Shown here one piece after another: positions 8,449 through 15,105 of a stretch of DNA of 36,264 nucleotides (position 1 is the stretch's first letter; the number at the start of each line of letters is the position of its first letter). Below the pieces are notes generated by a model. It did no database searches and was not told where the DNA came from. It saw only the letters and a list, made by a program, of their open reading frames with translations. Source of the stretch: Bacteroidaceae bacterium (GTDB lineage Bacteria; Bacteroidota; Bacteroidia; Bacteroidales; Bacteroidaceae); NCBI GenBank assembly GCA_017650085.1, contig JAGCFN010000090.1, positions 1 to 36,264 on the forward strand. Direction: 5' to 3'. The position numbers were made by a program, and so were the translations under genes.

Positions 8449-9696
8449 TTAAGCCTCGAAGTAGAGAACCACAGCTTCACGCGGTTCGTACAGCGCAGCA
8501 GCGTACGTAGAGTCGAGGCGATAGAGCTTGTTGAGGTTCGTACCGTCGCCGAAAATACGCATCTTGATGCTGGAGCCACCAACCGTGGAGACCATTTCGT
8601 CCGTAGAGCCCGGAAGCACGTCGAACTGATAAGTGTCATAGGCGAGGCAGTCCTCAGAGCGGACTTCACCGATAACGTAATCAGTGTTGGCGGTCAGAGC
8701 AGCCGCGAGCGTGAGCGTGGTCGTGCCAGTCGGTACCCAAGCATTCGGGTTACCGAAAGCCTTGCCATCGAGAGTGATGCGGAGCGGGGAAATCTTACCC
8801 TTCGTACCACCGTTGGACACTTCGTTCACGATGATGTGGAACGGCACCTGAGTCTGGATACCAGATTCGTCGACGATCTTGAGACCAGCGACAGTGAACA
8901 TAGCACCCTTCACCAAGTTCGTACCAGTGATTTCCTTGATTTCAGCGAAGCCCTGAGCAACGTTGTCAGCATCGAGGACAGCATCACCGAGAGTGATAGA
9001 ACCAGTGTAAGCAGAGCCGATGTGGATGGTCGGCAAGTCCGGAGATTCGACCCACTTTGCAGTACCGAAACGACCCACAGCGTTCTCACCATAGACACGC
9101 TTGAAGTCCTCGGACGGCATCTGGAACTTGTTCAGACCCTTGCCAGTAATCACAGCTTCTACGTCCGGATCAAGGAAGCCGATGAGCTTCGAACCGAGAG
9201 CGAGCTTGCGGAGCTTTGCCGTAGCGGCAGAAAGGTTACCGAAATCCGCACCGTCAAGAGCTGCGGAAGTCTTCGTAACGACGATACCGTGAGCAGCCTT
9301 GAAGATTTCCTTTTCAACAATCTTCTTTTCCTGACCACGTGCCAAGATTTCAGCCATCGGCTGACCAATCTGGTCGTCGAAGGATTCGAGGTCGCCAAGG
9401 CGCTGGAACGGGCCGAGTTCCTCAGAAACGTTGTCGTTGTCGATGAACACTTCGGTTTCGACTTCGGTCACGTTGGACGGGTCGGCGACAACACCGTTGA
9501 CAAGCTTCGGCTTGCCCGGAATGTAGAGCTTGTAGCTGTTTCCGTACTTCTTGCGTTCGAAGTCGGCCTGAGACATCTTGCTGACAGAAGCTTTCGTGAA
9601 CACACGGGCGTCAGCAACGTTGGAAGCGATGCACTGAACCTTCACGTTGTTAGTGAACTGGTTGGTCGGAGTGCTAGTTTGACCGTAAATTGCCAT
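8449..9696 (-). CDS. Major capsid protein (P22 coat-like), 415 aa
   Basis: This forms the icosahedral shell. Length and pattern fit the P22 gp5 coat family (HK97 fold): an N-terminal beta arm, the helix-rich segment EEILARGQEKKIVEKEIFK-like near residues 115-135, a substrate-like motif SKLIGFLDPDVEAVI (~170), then a beta domain with KGAMFTVAGLKIVDESGIQ (~262-280), which corresponds to the 'GDKISFAGV' region of the P22 coat. The scaffold gene is immediately upstream. The gene is a stand-alone unit with its own promoter motif, a long structured 5' leader and a terminator. It starts at ATG 9696, with AAAAGGAAAATTTAAT upstream. Confidence 0.85.
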   Translation of the reverse strand: MAIYGQTSTPTNQFTNNVKVQCIASNVADARVFTKASVSKMSQADFERKKYGNSYKLYIPGKPKLVNGVVADPSNVTEVETEVFIDNDNVSEELGPFQRLGDLESFDDQIGQPMAEILARGQEKKIVEKEIFKAAHGIVVTKTSAALDGADFGNLSAATAKLRKLALGSKLIGFLDPDVEAVITGKGLNKFQMPSEDFKRVYGENAVGRFGTAKWVESPDLPTIHIGSAYTGSITLGDAVLDADNVAQGFAEIKEITGTNLVKGAMFTVAGLKIVDESGIQTQVPFHIIVNEVSNGGTKGKISPLRITLDGKAFGNPNAWVPTGTTTLTLAAALTANTDYVIGEVRSEDCLAYDTYQFDVLPGSTDEMVSTVGGSSIKMRIFGDGTNLNKLYRLDSTYAAALYEPREAVVLYFEA

Positions 9697-9884
9697 ATTA
9701 AATTTTCCTTTTCGCCACGCTCTGAATAACGTTTTGAAATGCGTGACAAATTGTGACAGGACAGAATGTCCATGTCGGGTTTAACTTTTGTTTGCTCCGT
9801 GCGTTCGGAACTGTGTCACGCATATCTGGCTGAGCCGCCAGTTGGCGAAAAGGTTTGGTTAGCTATTCCAACCCTTGTCAATAA
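9697..9884 (-). promoter_or_regulatory. Structured 5' leader of the capsid mRNA
   Basis: This 188-nt untranslated stretch precedes the coat gene, whereas other late genes have leaders of about 20-30 nt. It holds nested perfect inverted repeats. The outer 11-bp helix pairs 9707-9717 (CCTTTTCGCCA on plus) with 9843-9853. The inner 10-bp helix pairs 9739-9748 (ATGCGTGACA) with 9814-9823. Local hairpins lie at 9759-9771 (GGACA-GAA-TGTCC) and 9826-9841 (CTGGC...GCCAG). The 3' strand of the outer helix contains the AAAAGG ribosome site 10 nt from the ATG, so the fold could control coat translation or stabilise the mRNA. Confidence 0.7.
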
Positions 9885-9894
9885 GTAAAGTAGG
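9885..9894 (-). promoter_or_regulatory. Late cassette motif before capsid leader
   Basis: Minus strand reads CCTACTTTAC, 188 nt before the coat ATG and directly after the scaffold terminator. It is the only copy with a long leader. Confidence 0.6.
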
Positions 9895-9901
9895 ATAAGA
9901 C

Positions 9902-9927
9902 AAAAAAAGCTGCCAAAAAATGGCAGC
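9902..9927 (-). terminator. Rho-independent terminator after scaffold gene
   Basis: On the minus strand a perfect 7-bp stem GCTGCCA / TGGCAGC with a 5-T loop is followed by TTTTTTT. Strong. It separates the packaging/scaffold unit from the coat unit. Confidence 0.88.
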
Positions 9928-9951
9928 CTTTTGTTCTAATACGGTTATTTG

Positions 9952-11007
9952 TTACCGATTGCGACGCTTGTGAACCCAGTCAAGCATGGCCGCAGGGTCG
10001 TTGTAAATGTTCGGAGCAGTCGGAGTGCTCGCACCGACTCCGGGCTTGCCCATGCGTGGCATCCTTGGAACAGTTTCGACTGGTGCCGAACGCTTCTGAC
10101 GGATTTCACGGGCGAGGTCATGGCACTCGATGATGGCAAGGGTCGGATTGCTTCCACGGCTCATGACACGTACAAACGTTTCGCGGTCTTGCAGCATCTC
10201 GTTGAGAACCAACGGGCCATCCGGAGTACTGAAAATGAAGTCTCGGACAGCCGGAGCTTCGTCCAGCACTTCCGCCAATCCATTACTGACACCTTTCTTG
10301 AGACGAGTCTCGAACTCTCCGTAACTTTCGCCGAACTCGGTCTTGGCATTAGCGTTGAAGTAATCGACTACTTGCTGGCGCTGTGCTTGCTCTTCGGCTT
10401 CGCGCTGTTTCTGCTCGGCTTCCTTTGCTTGCTGCTCGGCCTTCTGCTTCTCGATCTCGGCCAAGCGCTGGTCAACTCCACGCTGAGTCAAGTAGCTAAT
10501 GTAAGCGTCGTCGCCACCCTTGCCGTCACCAAAGTCTTCGCGAGTCTTGACAGGCTCATCTTCCTTCTTCTCGGTCACCGACTTCTTGAACTCGTCGAAC
10601 TGCGCTTGGAATTCCTTCTTGAGCGATTCGCGCTGTTCTTCGAGTTCGGCCTTGTGCTTCTCCTTCATCTTGGATAACTGACGTTGGAAAGCATGGCTGG
10701 CCTTTTCTTCTTTCGAAATCTTGGACAGGTCAGGCTTTTCGGACGGAGGTTCCGTCGATTCGGCTGGTTCATCCTTTGTCTCGTCCTTCGTCTCTTCGTG
10801 CTGGTTATCGGTTTCCGAAGTCTGGTCACCGTCAACCGGAGCTTCGCTCTCTTGGTTATCGGTTGACACTTCTTCGGAAGCGGTTTCAGTCTGTTCCGGC
10901 TGTTCTGAAGGAGTCTCGACGGTTTCTGTCGGCGTTTCGACGGTTTCCGTCTGCTGTTCGGCTGATAGGCCGAGTTCTTCTCTGAGCTTGTTTGCGTAAT
11001 AACCCAT
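9952..11007 (-). CDS. Scaffolding protein, 351 aa
   Basis: This protein would direct coat assembly and then leave the procapsid. Residues ~18-105 are extremely acidic and low-complexity, with tandem ETVETPT-type repeats. Residues ~110-245 are a Lys/Glu/Gln coiled coil. The C-terminus is basic and ends in WVHKRRNR, like the coat-binding helix-turn-helix of P22 scaffold. It lies immediately before the coat gene with a terminator between. ATG 11007 has AAGAGGAATAACAC upstream. Sequence similarity to any named scaffold cannot be judged, because such proteins are poorly conserved, but composition and position agree. Confidence 0.78.
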   Translation of the reverse strand: MGYYANKLREELGLSAEQQTETVETPTETVETPSEQPEQTETASEEVSTDNQESEAPVDGDQTSETDNQHEETKDETKDEPAESTEPPSEKPDLSKISKEEKASHAFQRQLSKMKEKHKAELEEQRESLKKEFQAQFDEFKKSVTEKKEDEPVKTREDFGDGKGGDDAYISYLTQRGVDQRLAEIEKQKAEQQAKEAEQKQREAEEQAQRQQVVDYFNANAKTEFGESYGEFETRLKKGVSNGLAEVLDEAPAVRDFIFSTPDGPLVLNEMLQDRETFVRVMSRGSNPTLAIIECHDLAREIRQKRSAPVETVPRMPRMGKPGVGASTPTAPNIYNDPAAMLDWVHKRRNR

Positions 11008-11019
11008 GTGTTATTCCTC

Positions 11020-11463
11020 TTACATTGTTGTAGTTGCTTCGAATCCGAGTCCTTGTCGGTTTCCGTATATGTCGGTAGTGACTATTGCTGACTCGATTTC
11101 AATTTCTTCGTGCTTGCGCTTGTCCCTGTTAAGGTACAGGAGCTGGTCGCGTATCGCGGACGTTCCTACGCGGAACAAGTACTTGATGATTTCTTTCGGT
11201 TGACGGTTAGTGTCAACCTTGTCGAGCTGTTTCAGGATTCCCAAGCGCACGTTGCACTGGAAATCCTCATCGTTGCTGTGCTCAAGCCAAAGCCTACCGT
11301 TCTTGACGGCGTCGACGATGACCCAGTGTGTGATAGAGTTGGCGAACACGCCAAGCATATCGTCTATGTCTCTTGGTATCGTGCCTTTCTGTCTGAGTAT
11401 TATCGCCTCCTTCAAAGCTGTCGCATACTCGACATTGTTCAATATTTCAACGTTTCTGGCCAT
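11020..11463 (-). CDS. Small sigma-70 region 2-like protein, 147 aa (tentative)
   Basis: I do not recognise it firmly. Residues ~86-120 (PKEIIKYLFRVGTSAIRDQL, then NRDKRKH) resemble the 'xxYhxxhhxxxhxDxhRxxxR' core of sigma factor region 2, as in T4 gp55-type late sigma factors. Residues 60-80 have an acidic, aromatic lead-in. There is no obvious region 4. Its place among late genes, and the presence of a repeated late promoter motif lacking a normal -35 box, make a late-transcription factor attractive. It could instead be another head-region protein. It lies 12 bp before the scaffold gene. Confidence 0.4.
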   Translation of the reverse strand: MARNVEILNNVEYATALKEAIILRQKGTIPRDIDDMLGVFANSITHWVIVDAVKNGRLWLEHSNDEDFQCNVRLGILKQLDKVDTNRQPKEIIKYLFRVGTSAIRDQLLYLNRDKRKHEEIEIESAIVTTDIYGNRQGLGFEATTTM

Positions 11464-11495
11464 GTGTGTTACTCCCAGCCTTGTTGCTAAGTAAA

Positions 11496-11741
11496 TTACT
11501 CCATTCTCAACTTTTCACACGCTTCTTCGGTCTTAGCGTAAAATTCTTCTTCTGGTACATCCTTGAAGAAATGCTCGTATACCCAAGCGACGTTGCAGAT
11601 TGGCGGACGCTTGTCGTAGATGGTGCAGATGTTGTTCTCCAGGAACTTGCAACTACCATCCTCCTTGGCAAACCCGGCCATGCTTGGGACTTCGCCCACG
11701 TGTCGGCAACAGTTGCCACATTTCGTACAAATCCAACCCAT
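11496..11741 (-). CDS. YkgJ-type CxxCxxCC cysteine-cluster protein, 81 aa
   Basis: The N-terminus reads MGWICTKCGNCCRHVG, which gives the C5-x2-C8-x2-CC(11,12) signature of the YkgJ/putative zinc- or iron-chelating family. Further cysteines at 31, 39 and 49 (CKF, ICTIY, PPICN) complete the set. The family is found widely in bacteria and phages, and its function is not known; metal binding is inferred from the cysteines. It is short for the family but keeps the full core. It lies between the large terminase (27 bp away) and the sigma-like gene in the late transcript. AAGGAAGTCTCA precedes ATG 11741. Confidence 0.8.
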   Translation of the reverse strand: MGWICTKCGNCCRHVGEVPSMAGFAKEDGSCKFLENNICTIYDKRPPICNVAWVYEHFFKDVPEEEFYAKTEEACEKLRME

Positions 11742-11768
11742 TGAGACTTCCTTTTCAAGCAGTTTATA

Positions 11769-13085
11769 TCAACCCATAAGTCTGCGAGCATAGTCGCGAT
11801 GCTTTGCGTGGTTGTCTTCCGTTTTTTGCTGCATTTGAGGGTCGTCAGCCGTGTAGCGGTCGAGACATGTGAGTGCGAGCGCGTCCGCGATGTCGGTGGA
11901 CATCTTCAATGCTGCTCTCAATTCCTCTTTCTTGGTTAGAAGTAACCGACCTTGGTTATTATGTAACCACGTAATCGCACACATCTGTCTTTTCAGTTCT
12001 GGAGTAAGGTCGAAACCGTCGCAACATAATCCGTGCTTGATATGCCAAGCAAGGTTGAAGTACATCTCGGCACGTACATTGGCATATTTTTCCTTGTTCT
12101 CTTCAGTGGCCGCTCTTGCGAAGTTGACCTGTTCGCAACTCATCTCATATTTGAGAATGTTGTACTCATAATCTGAGAACGCTGCGTCCATGTTCAGAGT
12201 GTCAATCTTTAACCGTCTATTGCTCTCACGGATTCTTCTAACGGTTTCTTCGTGGTCGATGGTTGACAGTTTCCACATTTCCAGTATCTCATTACCGCGT
12301 CGCTTGACAAATGCTGTACAGTCCCTCTCAACGCCTTCCGCACAGTCGAGACCAGCTATGACACGGTTATCGGATGTCGGAGCAGGGAACTGAGGGAATT
12401 GCCCAAGCTTGATGATGGCGGCACCACCAAGGTCTGTATTGATTAATCCGAGTATCTCTTGCTTATACATCTCGTCAGAAGTAATTCCAGACAAGATGAG
12501 CTTGTATTCTTCTTCAGCTATGTATTTGTTGTCAGTAGTGACAGCGGTGATGACTTCCCAGTCATTCTTAGGGTCAGCGAACATTACGTTCCACAGGCTC
12601 CCAGCACGTGGCGTCGTTGCGCCAACTATGCGAGTCTTGCCGTCCGGCGTAGCTCGCATACATGGGCCCCATACAGACAATATGTTGCACGGTGCCAAAA
12701 ACATCTCGTCTAGGACAATAAGGCTCACCCGTGAGTAACCACGGACTGCATCAATACTTTCGTAAGACCCAAACCACACATGAGCGTCGCCCATAACCAT
12801 CATCATAGGACTCATGCGCCATGTTATGTAATCGTATAGACCCCATTCATGAGCAAGGTTTTTGATATCCGCGTACAATGTTGTCTGCAATGTTTCGTAA
12901 CGCTGCCCACCGACAAGGACGTTTTTGCCTATCAAAAGCGTAAGCAGTATCAACGCGGCACAGGCGTAGGACTTTCCAGCACCACGCCCACAAATCAACG
13001 CCGTCTTCTTGCACTTGCTCTTTATGAGCTTTCTCTGGTGCGGCAATAGTTTGTCACCAGAGAGGTCGATGTTTAAGTTAGCCAT
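11769..13085 (-). CDS. Terminase large subunit (TerL), 438 aa
   Basis: This is the packaging motor and headful/cleavage nuclease. The ATPase domain has Walker A GRGAGKS (residues 33-39), Walker B LIVLDE with D126/E127, and coupling motif GATTP (155-159). The RNase H-like nuclease has acidic residues at D247 (IAGLDCAEG), D300 (TLNMD) and D401 (STDIADAL). Length is typical. The ATG at 13085 overlaps the end of the preceding gene by 8 bp (ATGGCTAA). An in-frame TTG one codon earlier is less likely. P22-like phages package by headful, which would agree with a circularly permuted genome. Confidence 0.93.
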   Translation of the reverse strand: MANLNIDLSGDKLLPHQRKLIKSKCKKTALICGRGAGKSYACAALILLTLLIGKNVLVGGQRYETLQTTLYADIKNLAHEWGLYDYITWRMSPMMMVMGDAHVWFGSYESIDAVRGYSRVSLIVLDEMFLAPCNILSVWGPCMRATPDGKTRIVGATTPRAGSLWNVMFADPKNDWEVITAVTTDNKYIAEEEYKLILSGITSDEMYKQEILGLINTDLGGAAIIKLGQFPQFPAPTSDNRVIAGLDCAEGVERDCTAFVKRRGNEILEMWKLSTIDHEETVRRIRESNRRLKIDTLNMDAAFSDYEYNILKYEMSCEQVNFARAATEENKEKYANVRAEMYFNLAWHIKHGLCCDGFDLTPELKRQMCAITWLHNNQGRLLLTKKEELRAALKMSTDIADALALTCLDRYTADDPQMQQKTEDNHAKHRDYARRLMG

Positions 13086-13458
13086 CAAGCCCAGTTACAG
13101 ACACGTTCAGCTTCGCGTCAACCTTGTTGTCGCTCTTGACATCGACCTTGGTGATACTGTCTTCGCTCTGGTCGAAATGAAGTCCAACGATCTTGATAGC
13201 CTTCTCGATGGCGTTCATGGCCTTTTCGTCGCCATTTTTCATCGCCTTGTACAGTTCCATGCCGAGGTCGGCCTTGGTGCACAACGTTGCAAGCATCTCT
13301 GCGCGAATCTTCTTGCGCATAGCTTTTGCAGCGTCCGCCTTGGCTTTAAGAGCCTTCGCAGTCTCAGACGTAAAAGGAATGCCCGGAAGCTTCTTTTTGG
13401 GCTTTTCTGGAGTTTTTGATGGCTCAACGGCTTCATTCTGTGTATTTTCTTCCGCCAT
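13078..13458 (-). CDS. Probable terminase small subunit, 126 aa
   Basis: It lies directly before TerL with an 8-bp overlap, the usual place for the DNA-recognition subunit. The segment PFTSETAKALKAKADAAKAM-RKK (residues ~28-50) resembles the 'pFtse.Areagrkg..arr' start of a small-terminase-like family, followed by helices with KAMKNGDEKAMNAIEKAI (~73-90). The N-terminal 25 residues are Pro/Lys/Glu-rich and probably disordered. The start overlaps the stop of the 90-aa gene as TAATG. The family call is by pattern and position. Confidence 0.6.
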   Translation of the reverse strand: MAEENTQNEAVEPSKTPEKPKKKLPGIPFTSETAKALKAKADAAKAMRKKIRAEMLATLCTKADLGMELYKAMKNGDEKAMNAIEKAIKIVGLHFDQSEDSITKVDVKSDNKVDAKLNVSVTGLDG

Positions 13459-13730
13459 TACTTGCCTCCTTTTTCACGCTCAAGACGAGCACGGACAAGT
13501 TCGCGCAATACGCACTTAATTGATCCCACGACATCGTTGCCAAGCCATCCATATTCCTTGGACATCTCGGCATTAACGTCAGCCACCGTTACTTTGTCGG
13601 CTGGCTTTAAGAGATTTACGAATGTCTTGTCAGCTATTACTGGCTGGATGTCGACAACCTCTGCAGTTTGTCTAGTTGTCTCTACGCTCGCTTTAGTGTC
13701 TTTTTGTGGTTTTTTGTCATTTTTTGGCAT
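13458..13730 (-). CDS. Unknown 90-aa protein at head of packaging operon
   Basis: Not recognised. The first ~25 residues are Lys/Thr-rich and likely disordered. Residues ~40-85 form a compact helical domain (TVADVNAEMSKEYGWLGNDV, then CVLRELVRARLEREKGG) that could bind nucleic acid. It is the first gene after the terminator at 13815-13843 and the best-dressed promoter of the late region, and is translationally coupled to the small terminase. It may be a terminase partner or regulator. ATG 13730 has CAAGGGGTTAAAAT upstream. Confidence 0.5.
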   Translation of the reverse strand: MPKNDKKPQKDTKASVETTRQTAEVVDIQPVIADKTFVNLLKPADKVTVADVNAEMSKEYGWLGNDVVGSIKCVLRELVRARLEREKGGK

Positions 13731-13752
13731 ATTTTAACCCCTTGTAACACCG

Positions 13753-13762
13753 ATAAAGTAGG
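13753..13762 (-). promoter_or_regulatory. Late cassette motif of packaging operon
   Basis: Minus strand CCTACTTTAT, 22 nt before ATG 13730. It is preceded by three phased TGCGTCG repeats and a strong terminator, which is the clearest evidence in the window that the motif is a promoter element. Confidence 0.68.
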
Positions 13763-13786
13763 CTACGAGCCACTTTTATAACGAGT

Positions 13787-13815
13787 CGACGCATTATCGA
13801 CGCAGTAACGACGCA
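13787..13815 (-). repeat. Three TGCGTCG direct repeats with 11-bp period
   Basis: The minus-strand heptamer TGCGTCG (CGACGCA on plus) occurs at 13787-13793, 13798-13804 and 13809-13815, exactly 11 bp apart, so all three face the same side of the helix. The array begins 24 bp upstream of the late motif at 13753-13762, where an activator would bind. Inference: binding site for a phage or host activator of the packaging operon. Confidence 0.65.
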
Positions 13816-13843
13816 AAAAGACCACCGGATTTCTCCGATGGTC
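13815..13843 (-). terminator. Strong terminator before packaging operon
   Basis: Ten-bp stem GACCATCGGA / TCCGGTGGTC (one G-T pair) on a GAAA tetraloop, followed by TTTTT on the minus strand. It ends the unit of the three small genes 13868-14909. Confidence 0.9.
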
Positions 13844-13867
13844 TCGACCGAGGGAACTTCCCAAGTG

Positions 13868-14170
13868 TCAAATTTTGGCAAAATCCTTCAACTGTTCTTT
13901 ACGGTAGGCAAGCTTGTTATCGATAACCTTCTGCTCTTCTTCGGCCATGCGACGCTTGAAGCGGCACTCGCAGCACTCGGCAGCCATGTCCACGATACTG
14001 ACGACGCAACGGTGCCTTTTACCGCATGTCGTGCAAGTTTTCCAAGGGAGGTCGAACATTGGTAGATTGTTGTTTGCCTTGTAGTCGATGTCGTAGATAC
14101 GCTGGCACTCATCCCATACAGCAGAGACAATCTGGTCGTGCTCCTTGTCGGTTATCGTTATCTCGGACAT
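13868..14170 (-). CDS. Small cysteine-rich (zinc-finger-like) protein, 100 aa
   Basis: Not a recognised family. Cysteines in CTTCGKRHRC (C46, C49, C55 with H53) and ECCEC (C66, C67, C69) make a likely single zinc-binding module. It is followed by a Lys/Glu-rich helix to the C-terminus (FKRRMAEEEQKVIDNKLAYR). It may bind nucleic acid or be a regulator. Third gene of a small unit starting at 14909, directly before a strong terminator. AAGGAGTAGTT precedes ATG 14170. Confidence 0.6.
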   Translation of the reverse strand: MSEITITDKEHDQIVSAVWDECQRIYDIDYKANNNLPMFDLPWKTCTTCGKRHRCVVSIVDMAAECCECRFKRRMAEEEQKVIDNKLAYRKEQLKDFAKI

Positions 14171-14172
14171 AA

Positions 14173-14385
14173 CTACTCCTTCTTACTTATGGGTAACATC
14201 CCTGTAGCCAACCCCTGAATGCAAGTTATTGCCGACAAACCGAACCAAGCAAATGATTCTTCGCCATTACTCCGGAGCCCACTGGCCACGAAAGCAACAG
14301 TTAAAAGCAACAAAAATGCAGCGTAAATCCAACAAGCCCAGTTAATCAGCCGAGTCCCCAAGGAGGCAAAATTGCTTTTACCCAT
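14173..14385 (-). CDS. Two-helix membrane protein, 70 aa (holin candidate)
   Basis: Two hydrophobic segments, residues ~13-35 (LINWACWIYAAFLLLLTVAF) and ~45-63 (FAWFGLSAITCIQGLATGML), are joined by a short polar loop, with a Lys-rich C-terminus (PISKKE). Length and two-segment topology are those of class II holins, but no endolysin is adjacent. A moron or superinfection-exclusion membrane protein is equally possible. It lies in tight line with the 173-aa and 100-aa genes. GGGAGGTGTAGTT precedes ATG 14385. Confidence 0.5.
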   Translation of the reverse strand: MGKSNFASLGTRLINWACWIYAAFLLLLTVAFVASGLRSNGEESFAWFGLSAITCIQGLATGMLPISKKE

Positions 14386-14387
14386 AA

Positions 14388-14909
14388 CTACACCTCCCGC
14401 TTATAGATAACAATGGGGTTGTCGTTGTAATACTTCTCCATCCCCTCGACTGCTTCTCTAGGGCATAGAAACACACTCGGCTTTTGTTTCGGCTTTTTCC
14501 ACGTGAAATCGACGTCGAAACCGCCGCAACCGTCGCTATGCGCTACCAATAGCAGTTCATTGAATTCCTGATTGTACCACTGCATGATTTTATCAGCATA
14601 GTCACTGACAGCTTGCTTGAACTTCTCTGACTCGACTTGGTGTTCGATATCCGTCAGCAGACCAAAGTGATGCCAGTAAGAAATAAATCTTGGATTTAAT
14701 ACGTCATGTATCAAGAAATCTTTTGTGACAGTCTTGTCGAGCACTATCGAGTCGACTATCGGAGCGTCCCTTAACTGCTGTTCGAGCGCTTCGACCTTTT
14801 TCTGTGAGGAAAACACGCCTTCTGGTATTTCCTTGCCGAAAATTACCGAACCGAGGTAGATCCCGACGACGAAAGCGAGAATTGTGATGACTAGTATGGT
14901 TATTGACAT
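14388..14909 (-). CDS. Membrane-anchored protein of unknown function, 173 aa
   Basis: The N-terminal ~22 residues are a single membrane anchor (ITILVITILAFVVGIYLGSV). A short coiled coil follows (KKVEALEQQL) and then a soluble domain of ~120 residues with HSDGCGGFDVDF near residue 124. I do not recognise the domain. Topology suggests a soluble domain anchored in the inner membrane, as in spanin-like or exclusion proteins. It is the first gene of the minus-strand late direction, divergent from the integrase. AAGGAGTAATAATT precedes ATG 14909. Confidence 0.5.
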   Translation of the reverse strand: MSITILVITILAFVVGIYLGSVIFGKEIPEGVFSSQKKVEALEQQLRDAPIVDSIVLDKTVTKDFLIHDVLNPRFISYWHHFGLLTDIEHQVESEKFKQAVSDYADKIMQWYNQEFNELLLVAHSDGCGGFDVDFTWKKPKQKPSVFLCPREAVEGMEKYYNDNPIVIYKREV

Positions 14910-14932
14910 AATTATTACTCCTTGTGTACACG

Positions 14933-14941
14933 ATAAATTAG
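14933..14941 (-). promoter_or_regulatory. Late-type motif before 173-aa gene
   Basis: Minus strand CTAATTTAT, 23 nt before ATG 14909: a variant of CCTACTTTAT. It lies in the divergent region shared with the integrase promoter. Confidence 0.5.
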
Positions 14942-15001
14942 TTCATTTCTGTTCTAAACGCAACACAGTTGTCACACATGCAGATATAACTCTTGCAACT
15001 A

Positions 15002-15030
15002 TTGACAAGTTGGTTAACGGTTGTTATAAT
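15002..15030 (+). promoter_or_regulatory. Perfect sigma-70 promoter of integrase gene
   Basis: TTGACA at 15002-15007 and TATAAT at 15025-15030 are separated by exactly 17 bp. The -35 box lies between CAACT (14996-15000) and AGTTG (15008-15012), a small inverted repeat that could be an operator. TTGGTTA (15010-15016) is inverted at 15075-15081 (TAACCAA). A second candidate -10 of the Bacteroidota type, TATATTTA, lies at 15034-15041. The start codon is 75 nt downstream. Confidence 0.8.
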
Positions 15031-15105
15031 TACTATATTTAGAATGCCGTTTTTGAGCGAATTTCGGCAATCGATAACCAAAACAAGCCATAGGAGCGCC
15101 ACACA

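Noticed and set aside
8836..9729. 297-codon plus-strand open frame opposite the capsid gene
   Set aside because: It is antisense to a well-supported coat gene, has no ribosome site and no recognisable domain; a shadow of the coat codon pattern.
9949..10677. 242-codon plus-strand open frame opposite the scaffold gene
   Set aside because: The long Leu/Phe run is the complement of the Glu/Lys-rich scaffold coiled coil, so it is not a real membrane protein.
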